From contig JAAWJJ010000041.1 in NCBI GenBank assembly GCA_022796875.1, forward strand, positions 1-35,300: a DNA stretch of 35,300 nt, read 5' to 3'. A program made the position numbers and the translations under genes. The notes beneath the pieces were generated by a model. That model did no database searches, had not been told where the DNA came from, and was given only the letters and a program-made list of their open reading frames with translations. Every line of letters starts with the position of its first letter. Position 1 is the first letter of the stretch. Source of the DNA: Eubacterium sp. GTDB lineage: Bacteria; Bacillota; Clostridia; Lachnospirales; Lachnospiraceae. Positions 20,785 through 29,732 of this stretch are shown piece by piece.

Positions 20785-21380
20785 TAGAAAATTTTGATAT
20801 TCAGGTGGACGAAGCGCAGCTAAACGATATTAAAAAAAGGCTGGGGAAACTGGAAGGCAAAGCGCCTGCAGTTTTGCGTAACGCCATAAACAGAGCAGCA
20901 CAAAAGGCAAAGACGGAAACGAAGCAGGAAGTTGCGTCAAGATACATTATTTTACAAAAAGATGTGGCAGAAACTATCCGCGTGACAAAGGCTTCAACGT
21001 CGAAATTATCAGCAAAATTAACATCAGTAGGCAGTCCCCGTGCGTTGACAAAGTTTAAAGTATCACCAAAACGCATTGTCACAAGGACAAAGAGGGGAAA
21101 GCCAAGTCCGGCGGTATATAAAGCGCAAGTGATGAAAGCAGGCGAATTAAAACCGTTATCAGGCGATCCGAAAGCTTTTTTTGCTACAATGAAATCCGGC
21201 CATAAAGGAATAATGGAAAGAGTTTCCAGCCGTCGGCTTCCGATAAAAGAGCTTTACGGCCCGGCGATTCCGTCTATGGTAAAAAATGAGGAAGTGCTTG
21301 AAAAGATCAAAAAAGAAGCGGCGGAAACGCTGGAAAAGCGTATTGAAGCCGAAGTAAACAATATTTTACAAAGAGGTTAA
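20781..21380 (+). CDS. Minor tail protein Z-like
   Basis: 199 residues, coupled by ATGA to the FII-like gene. The pattern 'VLRNAINRAAQKAKTETKQEVASRYIILQKDVAETIRVTKA' is that of lambda gpZ/minor tail Z and related neck proteins; the protein is strongly basic and helical. It likely acts at the tail end that joins the head. This stretch is somewhat richer in A than the capsid genes. Confidence 0.82.
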   Translation: MIENFDIQVDEAQLNDIKKRLGKLEGKAPAVLRNAINRAAQKAKTETKQEVASRYIILQKDVAETIRVTKASTSKLSAKLTSVGSPRALTKFKVSPKRIVTRTKRGKPSPAVYKAQVMKAGELKPLSGDPKAFFATMKSGHKGIMERVSSRRLPIKELYGPAIPSMVKNEEVLEKIKKEAAETLEKRIEAEVNNILQRG

Positions 21381-21382
21381 AT

Positions 21383-21901
21383 ATGCAGACAGACGTTCAT
21401 TTACAAAGAAAGCTGGTTGAGGTGGTAAGGGATGAATTAAAAGATTATACGTCCGTCAATAATGAGGGCGTATATCTGCATTTTAACGTATATCCGCAAA
21501 ACCTCCCGGCAAAAACGGCGCGGCCCGTCACGGTGCCTGAAAAAGGCGGACCGCCAAAAAGGGCGCCAAAGAGCGACGACAGCCATTTCCCGTATGTCCT
21601 GGTATGCCTGGATAAAGAGGAAATAAGCGGTGAAGACGACGATTGCACCGTTACAGTTTATTTCCTGATTGGGCTCATTGACCGGAATACAAACAATCAG
21701 GGGCATTTTGACGTGGCGGAGGTCATGAACCGGCTGACCATGCGCTTTTTAAAAGAAAGGCTTTTCGCCGACAGATATCGGATTGGCTTCCCGGTGACGA
21801 AGATGTTCCAGCAGGAAGATACCTGGCCCAAATTTCTGGGTGGAATCTCTACAGTCTGGACGGTGGAAGCGCCGGAATTGGAGGAAACAGAATTTGACTA
21901 A
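21383..21901 (+). CDS. Tail terminator-like protein
   Basis: 172 residues following the Z-like gene by two bases (AAAGAGG upstream). Size, position between Z-like and sheath genes, and the block 'FPYVLVCLDKEEISGEDDDCTVTVYFLIGLIDRNTNNQGHFDVAEVMNRL' fit the gpU/gp37 class of tail terminators that cap the tube when it reaches full length. Assignment by context plus general fold; the family signature is weak. Confidence 0.65.
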   Translation: MQTDVHLQRKLVEVVRDELKDYTSVNNEGVYLHFNVYPQNLPAKTARPVTVPEKGGPPKRAPKSDDSHFPYVLVCLDKEEISGEDDDCTVTVYFLIGLIDRNTNNQGHFDVAEVMNRLTMRFLKERLFADRYRIGFPVTKMFQQEDTWPKFLGGISTVWTVEAPELEETEFD

Positions 21902-22151
21902 CACAATGTATATCGGCCCCACGGTCAGGGGCGTTGTGAAACATGGCGCCGCGTTCAGCGGCGGGCTTCCGGCCAGAGTGGAAAAACTGGCGGATGCAAA
22001 ACCGATTATCAAAAATTTAATCGTTCCCGTTTCGGATCTGGCGGACGCAGTCAGGCGTTCCAATGAAGAGGGTTCGGCCGTTGCAGTCGCATATGACCGG
22101 ATTTCGGAACTGACCGAAGCGGAAATCAGGAAAATCATGGAAGGAGTGTAA
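21894..22151 (+). CDS. Small tail-region protein of unknown function (85 aa)
   Basis: Best start is TTG 21894, seven bases after GGAGGAA; ATG 21906 lies too far from that site. The gene overlaps the terminator-like gene by eight bases. The product MTNTMYIGPTVRGVVKHG… contains a two-helix C-terminus (LIVPVSDLADAVRRSNEEGSAVAVAYDRISELTEAEIRKIME). A small gene at this place, just before the sheath, is common in Mu/P2-type tails of Firmicutes phages. Function unknown. Confidence 0.6.
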   Translation: MTNTMYIGPTVRGVVKHGAAFSGGLPARVEKLADAKPIIKNLIVPVSDLADAVRRSNEEGSAVAVAYDRISELTEAEIRKIMEGV

Positions 22152-22156
22152 AAATT

Positions 22157-23632
22157 ATGTCTAATTACAAACATGGTATCAGGACGAGCAGGCAGGCCAC
22201 GCAGTTATCAGTCCCTACTACATCCGACGGGTGTTTGCAGTGCGTGATCGGCACGGCGCCGGTAAATCTGGCTGCGGATCCCTATGATACCGTAAACAGG
22301 CCTTTTGTATTTTACAATAAGGCGACAGCGATCGCGGGACTGGGGTATAGTGAGGATTTCAAAAATTATACATTATGCCAGTCTATGTATGCCACATTCG
22401 ACGTTTTCGGGGTTGCGCCGGTCGTTATGATTAATGTCCTGGACCCGGAGAAACACGTAAAGGCGGAATTGTCAAAAACCTATACCGTAGAAGCCGGAAA
22501 GGTTACGATTCTGGAAAAAGGGATTCTTCTGGATAAACTTTCCGTCACATCTACAGAGGACGAACAGACCAAATATGAGCCGGAAAAAGATTATATTGCC
22601 GCGTTTAATACGGACGGGAGCGTTTCCGTTGCTATTGTAAGCGGCGGGGCGGCGGACAGCGCGGCGGAATTAAAAGTATCCTATGCGCAGCTGGATCCGT
22701 CGCTTGTGACCTGGCAGGATGTAATCGGCGCCTATGATGTGGCGACTAAAAAGAAAACCGGAATGGAACTGATTGGCCGGGTTTATCCGAAATACGGCGT
22801 CGTGCCGTCCCTGCTTCTTGCGCCTGGCTGGTCGCATATCTCGGCGGTTGCGCTGGCGCTTGTGGCAAAGGCACAGCTTATTTCGAGCCTTTTTACGGCG
22901 AAAGTGGTTGTTGACCTGGATACGTCTGACGGGAAAGCGGATTCTATGGAAAATATAAGGGAATACAAAACCAAAAACGCGTATTCAGACCGAAACATGA
23001 TCGCAGCCTGGCCGCTGGTTGGCGTGGGGGATTATACATATTATTATTCCGCGCAGCTTGCGGCACAGATGCAATATCTGGCCGGAAATAACGGCGGTGT
23101 CCCGTCCCTTTCCCCGTCGAATAAGGACATTAAAATTACCGGCCTTTATACAGACGACGGGACGGAGGTATTGCCGGAAATGGACGAAGCAAACGATTAC
23201 CTGAACGCCTGCGGCGTTGTTACGGCAGTCAATGTCAATGGCTGGAAATGCTGGGGGAATAATACGGCGGTTTATCCGTCGTCCAGTGATCCGATTGACC
23301 GGTGGATCAATATAGTAACTATTTTTGATTACATAGAAAACAATTTTAAACTATCGTTTTTCCAGAACGTGGACAATCTGACGGATTACCGCCTGATTGA
23401 TGAAATTGTTTCCGGCTTTAATATGCAGCTAAACGGCCTGCAGGGTTCCGGCGATATCGCTGGTGGAAAAATCACTTTCGACCATGACGAAAACCCGATT
23501 GAGGAAATCTTAAACGGGCATATCAAATTCCATACGAAAATCGGCGGATATGCGCCGGCAGAAGATATTGAAAACGTATTTGAGTTTGATCCGACAATCA
23601 CACAGGCCGCATTAGAAGGGGGTGCTGAATAA
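22157..23632 (+). CDS. Contractile tail sheath protein
   Basis: 491 residues, AAGGAGTG upstream. The N-terminus (GIRTSRQATQLSVPTTSDGCLQCVIGTAPVNL) is the hallmark opening of sheath proteins, and the C-terminal 'DRWINIVTIFDYIENNFKLSFFQN' to 'GHIKFHTKIGGYAPAEDIENVFEFD' is the conserved polymerisation domain. The protein forms the contracting outer tube, so the virion is a myovirus type. It overlaps the tube gene by one base (TAATG). Confidence 0.95.
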   Translation: MSNYKHGIRTSRQATQLSVPTTSDGCLQCVIGTAPVNLAADPYDTVNRPFVFYNKATAIAGLGYSEDFKNYTLCQSMYATFDVFGVAPVVMINVLDPEKHVKAELSKTYTVEAGKVTILEKGILLDKLSVTSTEDEQTKYEPEKDYIAAFNTDGSVSVAIVSGGAADSAAELKVSYAQLDPSLVTWQDVIGAYDVATKKKTGMELIGRVYPKYGVVPSLLLAPGWSHISAVALALVAKAQLISSLFTAKVVVDLDTSDGKADSMENIREYKTKNAYSDRNMIAAWPLVGVGDYTYYYSAQLAAQMQYLAGNNGGVPSLSPSNKDIKITGLYTDDGTEVLPEMDEANDYLNACGVVTAVNVNGWKCWGNNTAVYPSSSDPIDRWINIVTIFDYIENNFKLSFFQNVDNLTDYRLIDEIVSGFNMQLNGLQGSGDIAGGKITFDHDENPIEEILNGHIKFHTKIGGYAPAEDIENVFEFDPTITQAALEGGAE

Positions 23633-24150
23633 TGGCAGGTTATAAAATTCCGACACTGTTAAACAATTTTAACACGTATGCAGCGGGGCATAAGTATGTG
23701 GGCGTTTCTTCCGAAACGACGCTTCCGAATTTTGAATACCTGACGGAAACGTTGGAAGGAGCCGGTATTGCCGGAGATATTGAAGAAGCGGTGGAAGGGT
23801 GTTTCGGTTCCCTGGAATCTGAAACTTCTTTCCAGAACATAGGGGAAGAATATTTCCATTTCCTGGCAAATACCGGCATTGTAACATACCGGGGGGCTAT
23901 GCAGGTATTGGACACAGCAACACAGACAAATGATTTTCAGAATATTACTGTAGTAACGAAAGGTAAAGTGAAATCATTTGAATTAGGAACATTGAAACGG
24001 GGCGGGAAAGGCGAGCCAAAGATCGTACGGGAATTGACCTATGTGAAAATTTCCATAGGCGGTAAAGACGTGTTGGAATTGGATAAATTCAATATGATCT
24101 GGAAATTAAACGGCGTCGACCGTCTTCAGAAAGTCAGATCACAGATATAA
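23632..24150 (+). CDS. Tail tube protein, P2 FII-like
   Basis: 172 residues, GGGGG upstream. 'YKIPTLLNNFNTYAAGHKYVGVSSETTLPNFEYLTETLEGAGIAGDIEE' and the later 'GGKGEPKIVRELTYVKISIGGKDVLELDKFNMIWKLNGVD' are characteristic of P2-type tube proteins. It stacks as hexameric rings inside the sheath. Sheath-then-tube order is standard. Confidence 0.93.
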   Translation: MAGYKIPTLLNNFNTYAAGHKYVGVSSETTLPNFEYLTETLEGAGIAGDIEEAVEGCFGSLESETSFQNIGEEYFHFLANTGIVTYRGAMQVLDTATQTNDFQNITVVTKGKVKSFELGTLKRGGKGEPKIVRELTYVKISIGGKDVLELDKFNMIWKLNGVDRLQKVRSQI

Positions 24151-24169
24151 GAAAGAGAGGATATAACAG

Positions 24170-24586
24170 ATGGATAATTATGTAGAAACAAACAGGGAAG
24201 ATTTCATTCCCGGAACGGAAGAAATACCGGTAGCACAGGTCAGTGACGAAGAAGCCAACAGTCTGGTTCCGGCGGACGTTATCGAGGACGAAGAAAACTA
24301 TTTAAAGATCACCTTTTCAAAACCGTACAATTTCGAGGGGGAGATATTCAAAGGGGTTGATCTTTCCGGCCTGGAGGATATTAACGGCAGGCGGCTGACG
24401 GCAATTGAAAAGGCGTACGGGAAAGCCGGCGTTGTGGCAAGTGTGCCGGAAACAACGTCTACATATGCCAAGATCGCGGCTTCGGCAGCAACAGGGCTTC
24501 CGGCTGAATTTTTTGAGGATTTACCGGGAAAGGAAGTCCGGAAGATCAAATCAGCGGTTACGCGTTTTTTCTACGACGAAGATTAA
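24170..24586 (+). CDS. Tail assembly chaperone, short form (Mu gp41 / P2 E-like)
   Basis: 138 residues, AGAAAGAGAGGA upstream. 'LKITFSKPYNFEGEIFKGVDLSGLEDINGRRLTAIEKAYGKAG' and 'YAKIAASAATGLPAEFFEDLPGKEVRKIKSAVTRFF' match the tail assembly chaperone family with its conserved 'YxFEGxxxxxIDLSGL' opening. The last codons contain a T-TTT-TTC heptamer that allows a longer frameshifted form. The protein binds the tape measure and recruits tube subunits during assembly. Confidence 0.9.
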   Translation: MDNYVETNREDFIPGTEEIPVAQVSDEEANSLVPADVIEDEENYLKITFSKPYNFEGEIFKGVDLSGLEDINGRRLTAIEKAYGKAGVVASVPETTSTYAKIAASAATGLPAEFFEDLPGKEVRKIKSAVTRFFYDED

Positions 24587-24759
24587 GATACGACGACGGG
24601 CAGGCGCTCCAGAAAAGCGCTGTCCGTCTTTCTATTTCCACAAATACGAGTTTGGAATTTTACACGGGTTTACCGGTCAATGATTTTTTAGAAATCGCGC
24701 AGGAGGTGGTCGAGATTGGCAAGGAGTCAGCACGAAATAACCGTAGAAATCGCAGGTAA
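24170..24759 (+). CDS. Tail assembly chaperone, long form by -1 frameshift (E+E'-like)
   Basis: If ribosomes slip back one base on T-TTT-TTC (24565-24571), codon reading continues from 24571 for 62 codons to TAA 24757-24759. This frame is open throughout, has no start of its own, and reads LEFYTGLPVNDFLEIAQEVVE, the typical helix of E'/T-type extensions. The fusion would have 196 residues. It overlaps the tape measure gene start, as these extensions usually do. Frame and heptamer are seen directly; the frameshift is inferred from conservation of this mechanism in phage tails. Confidence 0.82.
24565..24628 (+). promoter_or_regulatory. Programmed -1 frameshift site with downstream stem-loop
   Basis: The slippery heptamer T-TTT-TTC lies at 24565-24571, in the correct phase (zero frame CGT TTT TTC). 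The zero-frame stop is at 24584-24586. A strong stem-loop follows: 24595-24608 with 24616-24628, 13 pairs including one G-U and one bulged G, loop CCAGAAA. The spacing of 23 bases from heptamer to stem is longer than the usual 5-9, so the stem's role is uncertain while the heptamer is convincing. Confidence 0.75.
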
Positions 24760-27700
24760 AATTGCCAGTTCTTTCGGTAATGCTATGGGTTCTGTTAACA
24801 AACAGATGGCCACGCTGGGGAAAATTGCAGGCAAGGCGGCGAAGTTTACAATGGCGGGGATGGCGGCGGCCGGATCCGCGGTTGCTGGCATTGCCGCCGC
24901 TTCCGTCGAAGTCGGAAAAGCTTTTGAAAGCCAGATGTCAACTGTTGCGGCCATATCAGGAGCTACGGGGCAGGATTTTGCCGCAATGGAAGCAAAGGCG
25001 AAAGAAATGGGAGCCACAACACAGTTTTCCGCAACGGAAGCAGGCCAGGCTATGGAATATATGGCTATGGCTGGCTGGAAATCTGCGGATATGGTTGATG
25101 GTATTGAAGGCATTATGAATCTGGCGGCGGCCAGCGGCGAAGAACTGGCGTCCACGTCCGATATTGTAACGGACGCGTTAACGGCGTTCGGAATGACCGC
25201 TTCAGACAGCGGACATTTTGCAGATGTGCTTGCGGCGGCGTCCTCAAACGCAAATACAAATGTTTCCATGCTGGGCGAATCGTTTAAATATGTCGCGCCG
25301 ATTGCCGGAACGCTTGGTTATACGGCGGAAGATACGTCTATCGCGCTGGGACTGATGGCAAACGCGGGAATTAAAGGGAGCCAGGCCGGAACATCCCTAA
25401 AAACAGCGCTTGCAAGAATGGCCGGGCCGGTTGGTAAGCAGGCAGAAGCAATGAAAGAACTGGGAATTTCCATGGCGGATAGTGAGGGGAATACAAAAAG
25501 CCTGATGGAGGTCATGCAGGATCTGAGGAGTTCTATCGGCTCTGTTAATGTCGACCTTGTAGATGCGGAGGGCAATGCAAGGGGATATGACGATATCATT
25601 GCCGATTTGTCAAAATCAACGGAAGGGTTGTCGAAAGTACAGCAAATTGAAGCTGCGGCCACTATATTCGGGAAAGATGCAATGTCCGGTATGCTGGCAA
25701 TTGTCAATGCCAGTGAATCGGATTTTAATAAATTAACGGCGGCAATCGGGGATTCTGCCGGAGCCGCGGAACGGATGGCCGCCGTCCGCCTGGATAATCT
25801 GGAAGGCGATATCACGCTTTTAAAAAGCGCGCTGGAAGGGCTTGGTATTGAAATTTACCAGGGCATGAACGCGCCTTTGAGGGAAGCGGCGCAGGAGGCT
25901 TCCGGGTACGTTGCGCAAATGAACGCGGCGTTTCAGGAGGGCGGCTTTGCCGGCTTGGCAAAATCGATCGGGGATGTGGCGTCAGACGCGTTAACCCAGA
26001 TAGCGGACCGTGCACCGGAATTTATTGATATGGCCGCGACGCTGATCGACGGTTTTGTAGATGGAATAGACCAGAATTCTAATAAAATGGGTTCGGCAAT
26101 GGGCCGCCTGATTGTTGCCCTGGCGTCGGCGGTTGTACGGCTTGCGCCGCGGCTTCTGGTAACGGGCGCAAATCTGTTGTTACAGATTGGCCGCGGCATT
26201 ATCCAGCATTTGCCGGAACTTGGGGCGGCGGCAAAGGAAGCGATTGCATACCTGATGAACGCGGCGAAAGAAACGCTGGGGGAATATGTTGATTTCCTGG
26301 GGGATGACAGTATCGCGCCGTTTGAAAAATTTATTGCGCTGATCCCGGCGGTGGCAGCCGGATTTGCAGCGTTCCGCGGAATCAGCGGTATTTCAAAGAA
26401 AATATCCGGGTTTATCGGAAGTATTAAAAATGTCGGGAAAACAGGCCCGCAATTTACAAAAGTAAGCAATGAAATGTCGGCGGCGGCTAAAAATATACTT
26501 GGCGCGGGCGCAGGGTTTGCCCTTGCAGCAGCGGGGGTCTGGCTTCTGGCTGACGCGGCCATCCGTATTACGGATGCAGGGCCGGGGGCGGTGGCTGCGC
26601 TTGCAGTAATGGGAGCCGGGATTGCCGGGTTAATGGTGATCGCCGCAAAAATGGGACCGCAGCTAAAGGCCAGCGAAAAAGGATTTCTGGCATTTGGCGG
26701 CGCAATCCTTATGATTGCCGGAGGCATGTCGTTAATGGCATTTGCGGCCATCCAGTTAGCGGGCGCCGGACCAATGGCGTTTGCATCCCTTGCACTTATG
26801 GAAGGGGGAATTATTGCCCTTCTGGCGATCGCTGGCGCAATGGGTCCGCAGCTTAGCAGTTCCGCGGCCGGACTTCTGGCATTTGGCGGTGCGATCCTTA
26901 TGGCGGCGGGCGGGATGTCGTTAATGGCATTTGCGGCCACTCAGATAGCCGCGGCCGGAACGCCGGCCATTGTTGCGCTTGGGATTATGGTAGGCGGACT
27001 TGCCGGGTTAATGGCATTGGCCGGCGCAATGGGTCCGCAGCTTACAGTGGCTTCGGTCGGCCTGATCGCGTTCGGCGCCGGAATCGCGCTAGCAGCAACC
27101 GGCCTGTATATTATGGCGCAGGCGGCGATCCAGCTGGCCGCGGCCGGTGCGCCAGCACAAATAGCAATGGCGGTTCTTGCGGCCGGTATTCTGGCGTTTG
27201 GTGTGGTAGCTGGCGTGTTGTCGCCTTTATTGCTGGCCGGAGCTGCAGCCCTTGCGGCGTTTGGTGCGGCCCTTGCTATCGTGAGCGCGGCTGCTCTTCT
27301 GGGTTCGGTGGCATTGACGGTTATTTCCACGGCGCTTCCGGCATTATCCGCATATGGGGCAACCGGCGCGCTGGCAATCATGCAATTAGGGACTGCAATG
27401 ACGGTATTTGCAGGCGGCGCAGCAATGGCCGGAGTCGGAGCCGGAGCGGCGGCGCTTGGTTTCGGTGCGCTTGCAATGGCCGGAGCGGCGGCGGCGCTTG
27501 CATTTGCGCCGCTGGCTTTGGAAATGACAGCAATAGCGGCGGCAATCGCAATTATAGCGTCGGGCGCGTCAACTGGAGCAGCTGGCATCAGTTCCTTACG
27601 GGAATCGTCGTCCGGAATGGTTGCAAGCATGGGGAAGCTTGCGCTTGCATTTGCACCGGTGGCGGCGGCGATCGTTCCGTTTGCGGCTGCGGTTACGGCG

Positions 27701-29506
27701 GGCGCAGCTGCAACCCTGGTGTTTGCGGCAGCATTGGCCGCATCCGGGGCCGCCTTGCTTTTGGTTGGAGCCGGTGCGCTGGCTGTTGGTGCCGGTTTAC
27801 AGCTTATCACAGTTACACTAACCGCATTTCGGGCGGCGGCGGCCACAATGGGAACATCTGCCGGAATGATTACACAGGCGCTTTTACAAACGGCAGTGGG
27901 AGCCGCACCAGCAGCGACAGCGTTCCTGGTATTATCTCCGCCTATGGTGGCAGCCGCGGCGGCTTCGGGCGTCCTGGCGGTTGCACTTACGGCAACAGGA
28001 GCCGTTTTAATGATAATTGCAGCAGGAGCTGCGGCATCCGGGGCTACAATAATGATTATGTCTGCGGCACTTACAGCGGCCGTAACATCCGGAAATCTGG
28101 CAGCAGTAGCAATGATGGCGCTTACAACAGCGCTTTTGTCCGTTTCCCCGCCTTTAATCGCTGGAACGACAGCGATATTGGCATTTTCGGCGGCTGTGAT
28201 CGCTTTTACCGCGGGAGCGGTGGCCGCAGCACTTGGTTTCGGCGCGCTGGCACTGGCGGGAGCGGCGGCGGCGCTTGCATTTGCGCCGCTGGCCTTGGAA
28301 ATGACAGCGATAGCGGCGGCAATCGCAATTATAGCGTCGGGCGCGTCAACTGGCGCGGCTGGTATCAGTTCCTTACGGGAATCGTCGTCCGGAATGGTTA
28401 AGAGCATGGGAAAACTTGCGCTTGCATTTGCACAGGTGGCAGCGGCAATCGCACCGTTTGCGGCTTCGGCAGCCGCCGGGGCAGCGGCTGGGGCAGCATT
28501 ATCCGCGGCGCTTATGGCGACCGGCGTGGGTTTATTGTTGGTAAAAACCGGCGTTTCCGGGATTGGCACAGCGCTCAATTTGGCAGTGTCAGCGATTACG
28601 GCATTTCACGCCAGTGCATCTACCATGGGAGCATCCTCTTCCATGGTAACGGCAGCACTGGCAAAATTTGCTAAGGCCTTTGCGGTTGTTTCCGCTCCAA
28701 TGTCTGCGTTTCGGGCAAATGCGCAAACGACGTTTTCAGGCATCCGGACGCTTGTTATTGCAAGTACAACGGCGACGACAACGCAGTTTATCGCCTTATG
28801 GAGAGCGGCACAGTCTACAGTAACGGCAGCCTGGATTTCCTACCGCAGTTCATTTGCCAGTGCGTGGAACGGGGTTCATTCCTACGCGGTAGATGCGGCA
28901 AGAAATACGGCGCAGCAGATTAAAGCGGCTTTTGAGAATATGACGATTACGGTTCCGCGGCCACGGTTGCCGCATGTATCGGTATCCTATAGCACGCAGG
29001 GTACCGGCGACGAGCAGGTCAAAGTTCCGGATTTTTCCGTTTCTTACTTTGCCAACGGTGCGATCATGACGGCTCCGACGCTTTTCGGGATGGTCGGCGG
29101 GGAAGCCGGGCCGGAAGGCATTATCCCGCTGGATCCGTTCTGGAATCGTTTGGACAGTGCCGTTGCCGCGGCAGTACAGCAGCATAGCGCTGACAGTTCC
29201 GGACCGTTGGACAGGGCAATGCAGGATGCGGCCGGGTTGGAAAGAATACAGCAGTCGGCGGCTTCCGGCGTGGATTCCAGGGCAAAAGAGGTATACAGCG
29301 ACATCACAAATCATACTACTGTGAACCGGTCAAATGACAACCGTTCTTCTGACGATTCCATAAAAATTGTATATTCGCCGCAAATTACGATACAGGGCAA
29401 CGCGGATAAAGGGGATGTGCAGCAGGCGGTTCAACAGTCACAGGCTGATTTTGCACATATGATGGAGGATTACAACTGGCAGAATATGCGTACATCTATG
29501 GCGTAA
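24716..29506 (+). CDS. Tail tape measure protein (1596 aa)
   Basis: Starts at TTG 24716, nine bases after AGGAGG. Residues about 70-400 are the TP901-type tape measure core (FESQMSTVAAISGATGQDFAAMEAKAKEMGATTQFS…EAGQAMEYMAMAGW). Residues about 594-1430 are an exceptionally Ala/Gly-rich hydrophobic region made of repeats: four 63-residue modules, then a larger duplicated segment. The C-terminal 200 residues are normal globular tape-measure end (GMVGGEAGPEGIIPLDPFWNRLD). The protein sets tail length; at about 0.15 nm per residue it predicts a tail near 240 nm. The hydrophobic part probably inserts in the host membrane during injection. No lysozyme or peptidase domain is visible. Confidence 0.94.
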   Translation: MARSQHEITVEIAGKIASSFGNAMGSVNKQMATLGKIAGKAAKFTMAGMAAAGSAVAGIAAASVEVGKAFESQMSTVAAISGATGQDFAAMEAKAKEMGATTQFSATEAGQAMEYMAMAGWKSADMVDGIEGIMNLAAASGEELASTSDIVTDALTAFGMTASDSGHFADVLAAASSNANTNVSMLGESFKYVAPIAGTLGYTAEDTSIALGLMANAGIKGSQAGTSLKTALARMAGPVGKQAEAMKELGISMADSEGNTKSLMEVMQDLRSSIGSVNVDLVDAEGNARGYDDIIADLSKSTEGLSKVQQIEAAATIFGKDAMSGMLAIVNASESDFNKLTAAIGDSAGAAERMAAVRLDNLEGDITLLKSALEGLGIEIYQGMNAPLREAAQEASGYVAQMNAAFQEGGFAGLAKSIGDVASDALTQIADRAPEFIDMAATLIDGFVDGIDQNSNKMGSAMGRLIVALASAVVRLAPRLLVTGANLLLQIGRGIIQHLPELGAAAKEAIAYLMNAAKETLGEYVDFLGDDSIAPFEKFIALIPAVAAGFAAFRGISGISKKISGFIGSIKNVGKTGPQFTKVSNEMSAAAKNILGAGAGFALAAAGVWLLADAAIRITDAGPGAVAALAVMGAGIAGLMVIAAKMGPQLKASEKGFLAFGGAILMIAGGMSLMAFAAIQLAGAGPMAFASLALMEGGIIALLAIAGAMGPQLSSSAAGLLAFGGAILMAAGGMSLMAFAATQIAAAGTPAIVALGIMVGGLAGLMALAGAMGPQLTVASVGLIAFGAGIALAATGLYIMAQAAIQLAAAGAPAQIAMAVLAAGILAFGVVAGVLSPLLLAGAAALAAFGAALAIVSAAALLGSVALTVISTALPALSAYGATGALAIMQLGTAMTVFAGGAAMAGVGAGAAALGFGALAMAGAAAALAFAPLALEMTAIAAAIAIIASGASTGAAGISSLRESSSGMVASMGKLALAFAPVAAAIVPFAAAVTAGAAATLVFAAALAASGAALLLVGAGALAVGAGLQLITVTLTAFRAAAATMGTSAGMITQALLQTAVGAAPAATAFLVLSPPMVAAAAASGVLAVALTATGAVLMIIAAGAAASGATIMIMSAALTAAVTSGNLAAVAMMALTTALLSVSPPLIAGTTAILAFSAAVIAFTAGAVAAALGFGALALAGAAAALAFAPLALEMTAIAAAIAIIASGASTGAAGISSLRESSSGMVKSMGKLALAFAQVAAAIAPFAASAAAGAAAGAALSAALMATGVGLLLVKTGVSGIGTALNLAVSAITAFHASASTMGASSSMVTAALAKFAKAFAVVSAPMSAFRANAQTTFSGIRTLVIASTTATTTQFIALWRAAQSTVTAAWISYRSSFASAWNGVHSYAVDAARNTAQQIKAAFENMTITVPRPRLPHVSVSYSTQGTGDEQVKVPDFSVSYFANGAIMTAPTLFGMVGGEAGPEGIIPLDPFWNRLDSAVAAAVQQHSADSSGPLDRAMQDAAGLERIQQSAASGVDSRAKEVYSDITNHTTVNRSNDNRSSDDSIKIVYSPQITIQGNADKGDVQQAVQQSQADFAHMMEDYNWQNMRTSMA
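26495..27250 (+). repeat. Four tandem 63-residue hydrophobic modules in the tape measure
   Basis: Units of 189 bp start at 26495, 26684, 26873 and 27062. Each carries the pattern (L/F)xAFGxAIxM-A-GGMSLMAFAAxQ followed by GAMGPQL, with the first and fourth most diverged. A fifth, poorer copy begins near 27251. In-frame expansion of such units would change tail length in fixed steps. Confidence 0.8.
27455..28457 (+). repeat. 777-bp-spaced long direct repeat in the tape measure
   Basis: About 225 bp at 27455-27680 recur at 28232-28457, offset exactly 777 bp (259 codons), with roughly 90% identity by eye and runs of over 30 identical bases. The encoded segment includes APLALEMTAIAAAIAIIASG and GISSLRESSSGMV in both copies. 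This points to a recent duplication and a spot for deletion by homologous recombination. Confidence 0.85.
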
Positions 29507-29519
29507 AGGGGGCAGCCGC

Positions 29520-29729
29520 ATGGACGAGAACAGAATATATACAACGGTGTCTGGCGATATGTGGGATTATATCGCCTGGCAGTTTTACGGGGATGTAAAA
29601 TATATTGGTTTGTTGTTTTCCGGAAATCCCACGCTATTAGATATTCACGTATTTTCGGCCGGGACGAAAGTTTATATACCGGAACTTCCGGAGGAATACG
29701 ACGAAGATATCCCGGAATGGAGATTGTAA
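29520..29729 (+). CDS. Tail protein X (LysM-like)
   Basis: 69 residues, AAAGGGGG upstream. 'YTTVSGDMWDYIAWQFYGDVKYIGLLFSGNPTLLDIHVFSAGTKVYIPEL' is the LysM-like fold of P2 gpX, which is small and works at the tail hub, possibly binding peptidoglycan. Followed three bases later by the D gene, the usual order X-D. Confidence 0.9.
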   Translation: MDENRIYTTVSGDMWDYIAWQFYGDVKYIGLLFSGNPTLLDIHVFSAGTKVYIPELPEEYDEDIPEWRL

Positions 29730-29732
29730 ACC

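Noticed and set aside
26941..28578. 545-residue open frame on the minus strand opposite the tape measure (and a 335-residue one at 25933-26940)
   Set aside because: They are Ala/Pro-rich shadows created by the repetitive GC-rich codons of the tape measure; no ribosome binding sites, no recognisable domains, and the plus-strand gene is certain.
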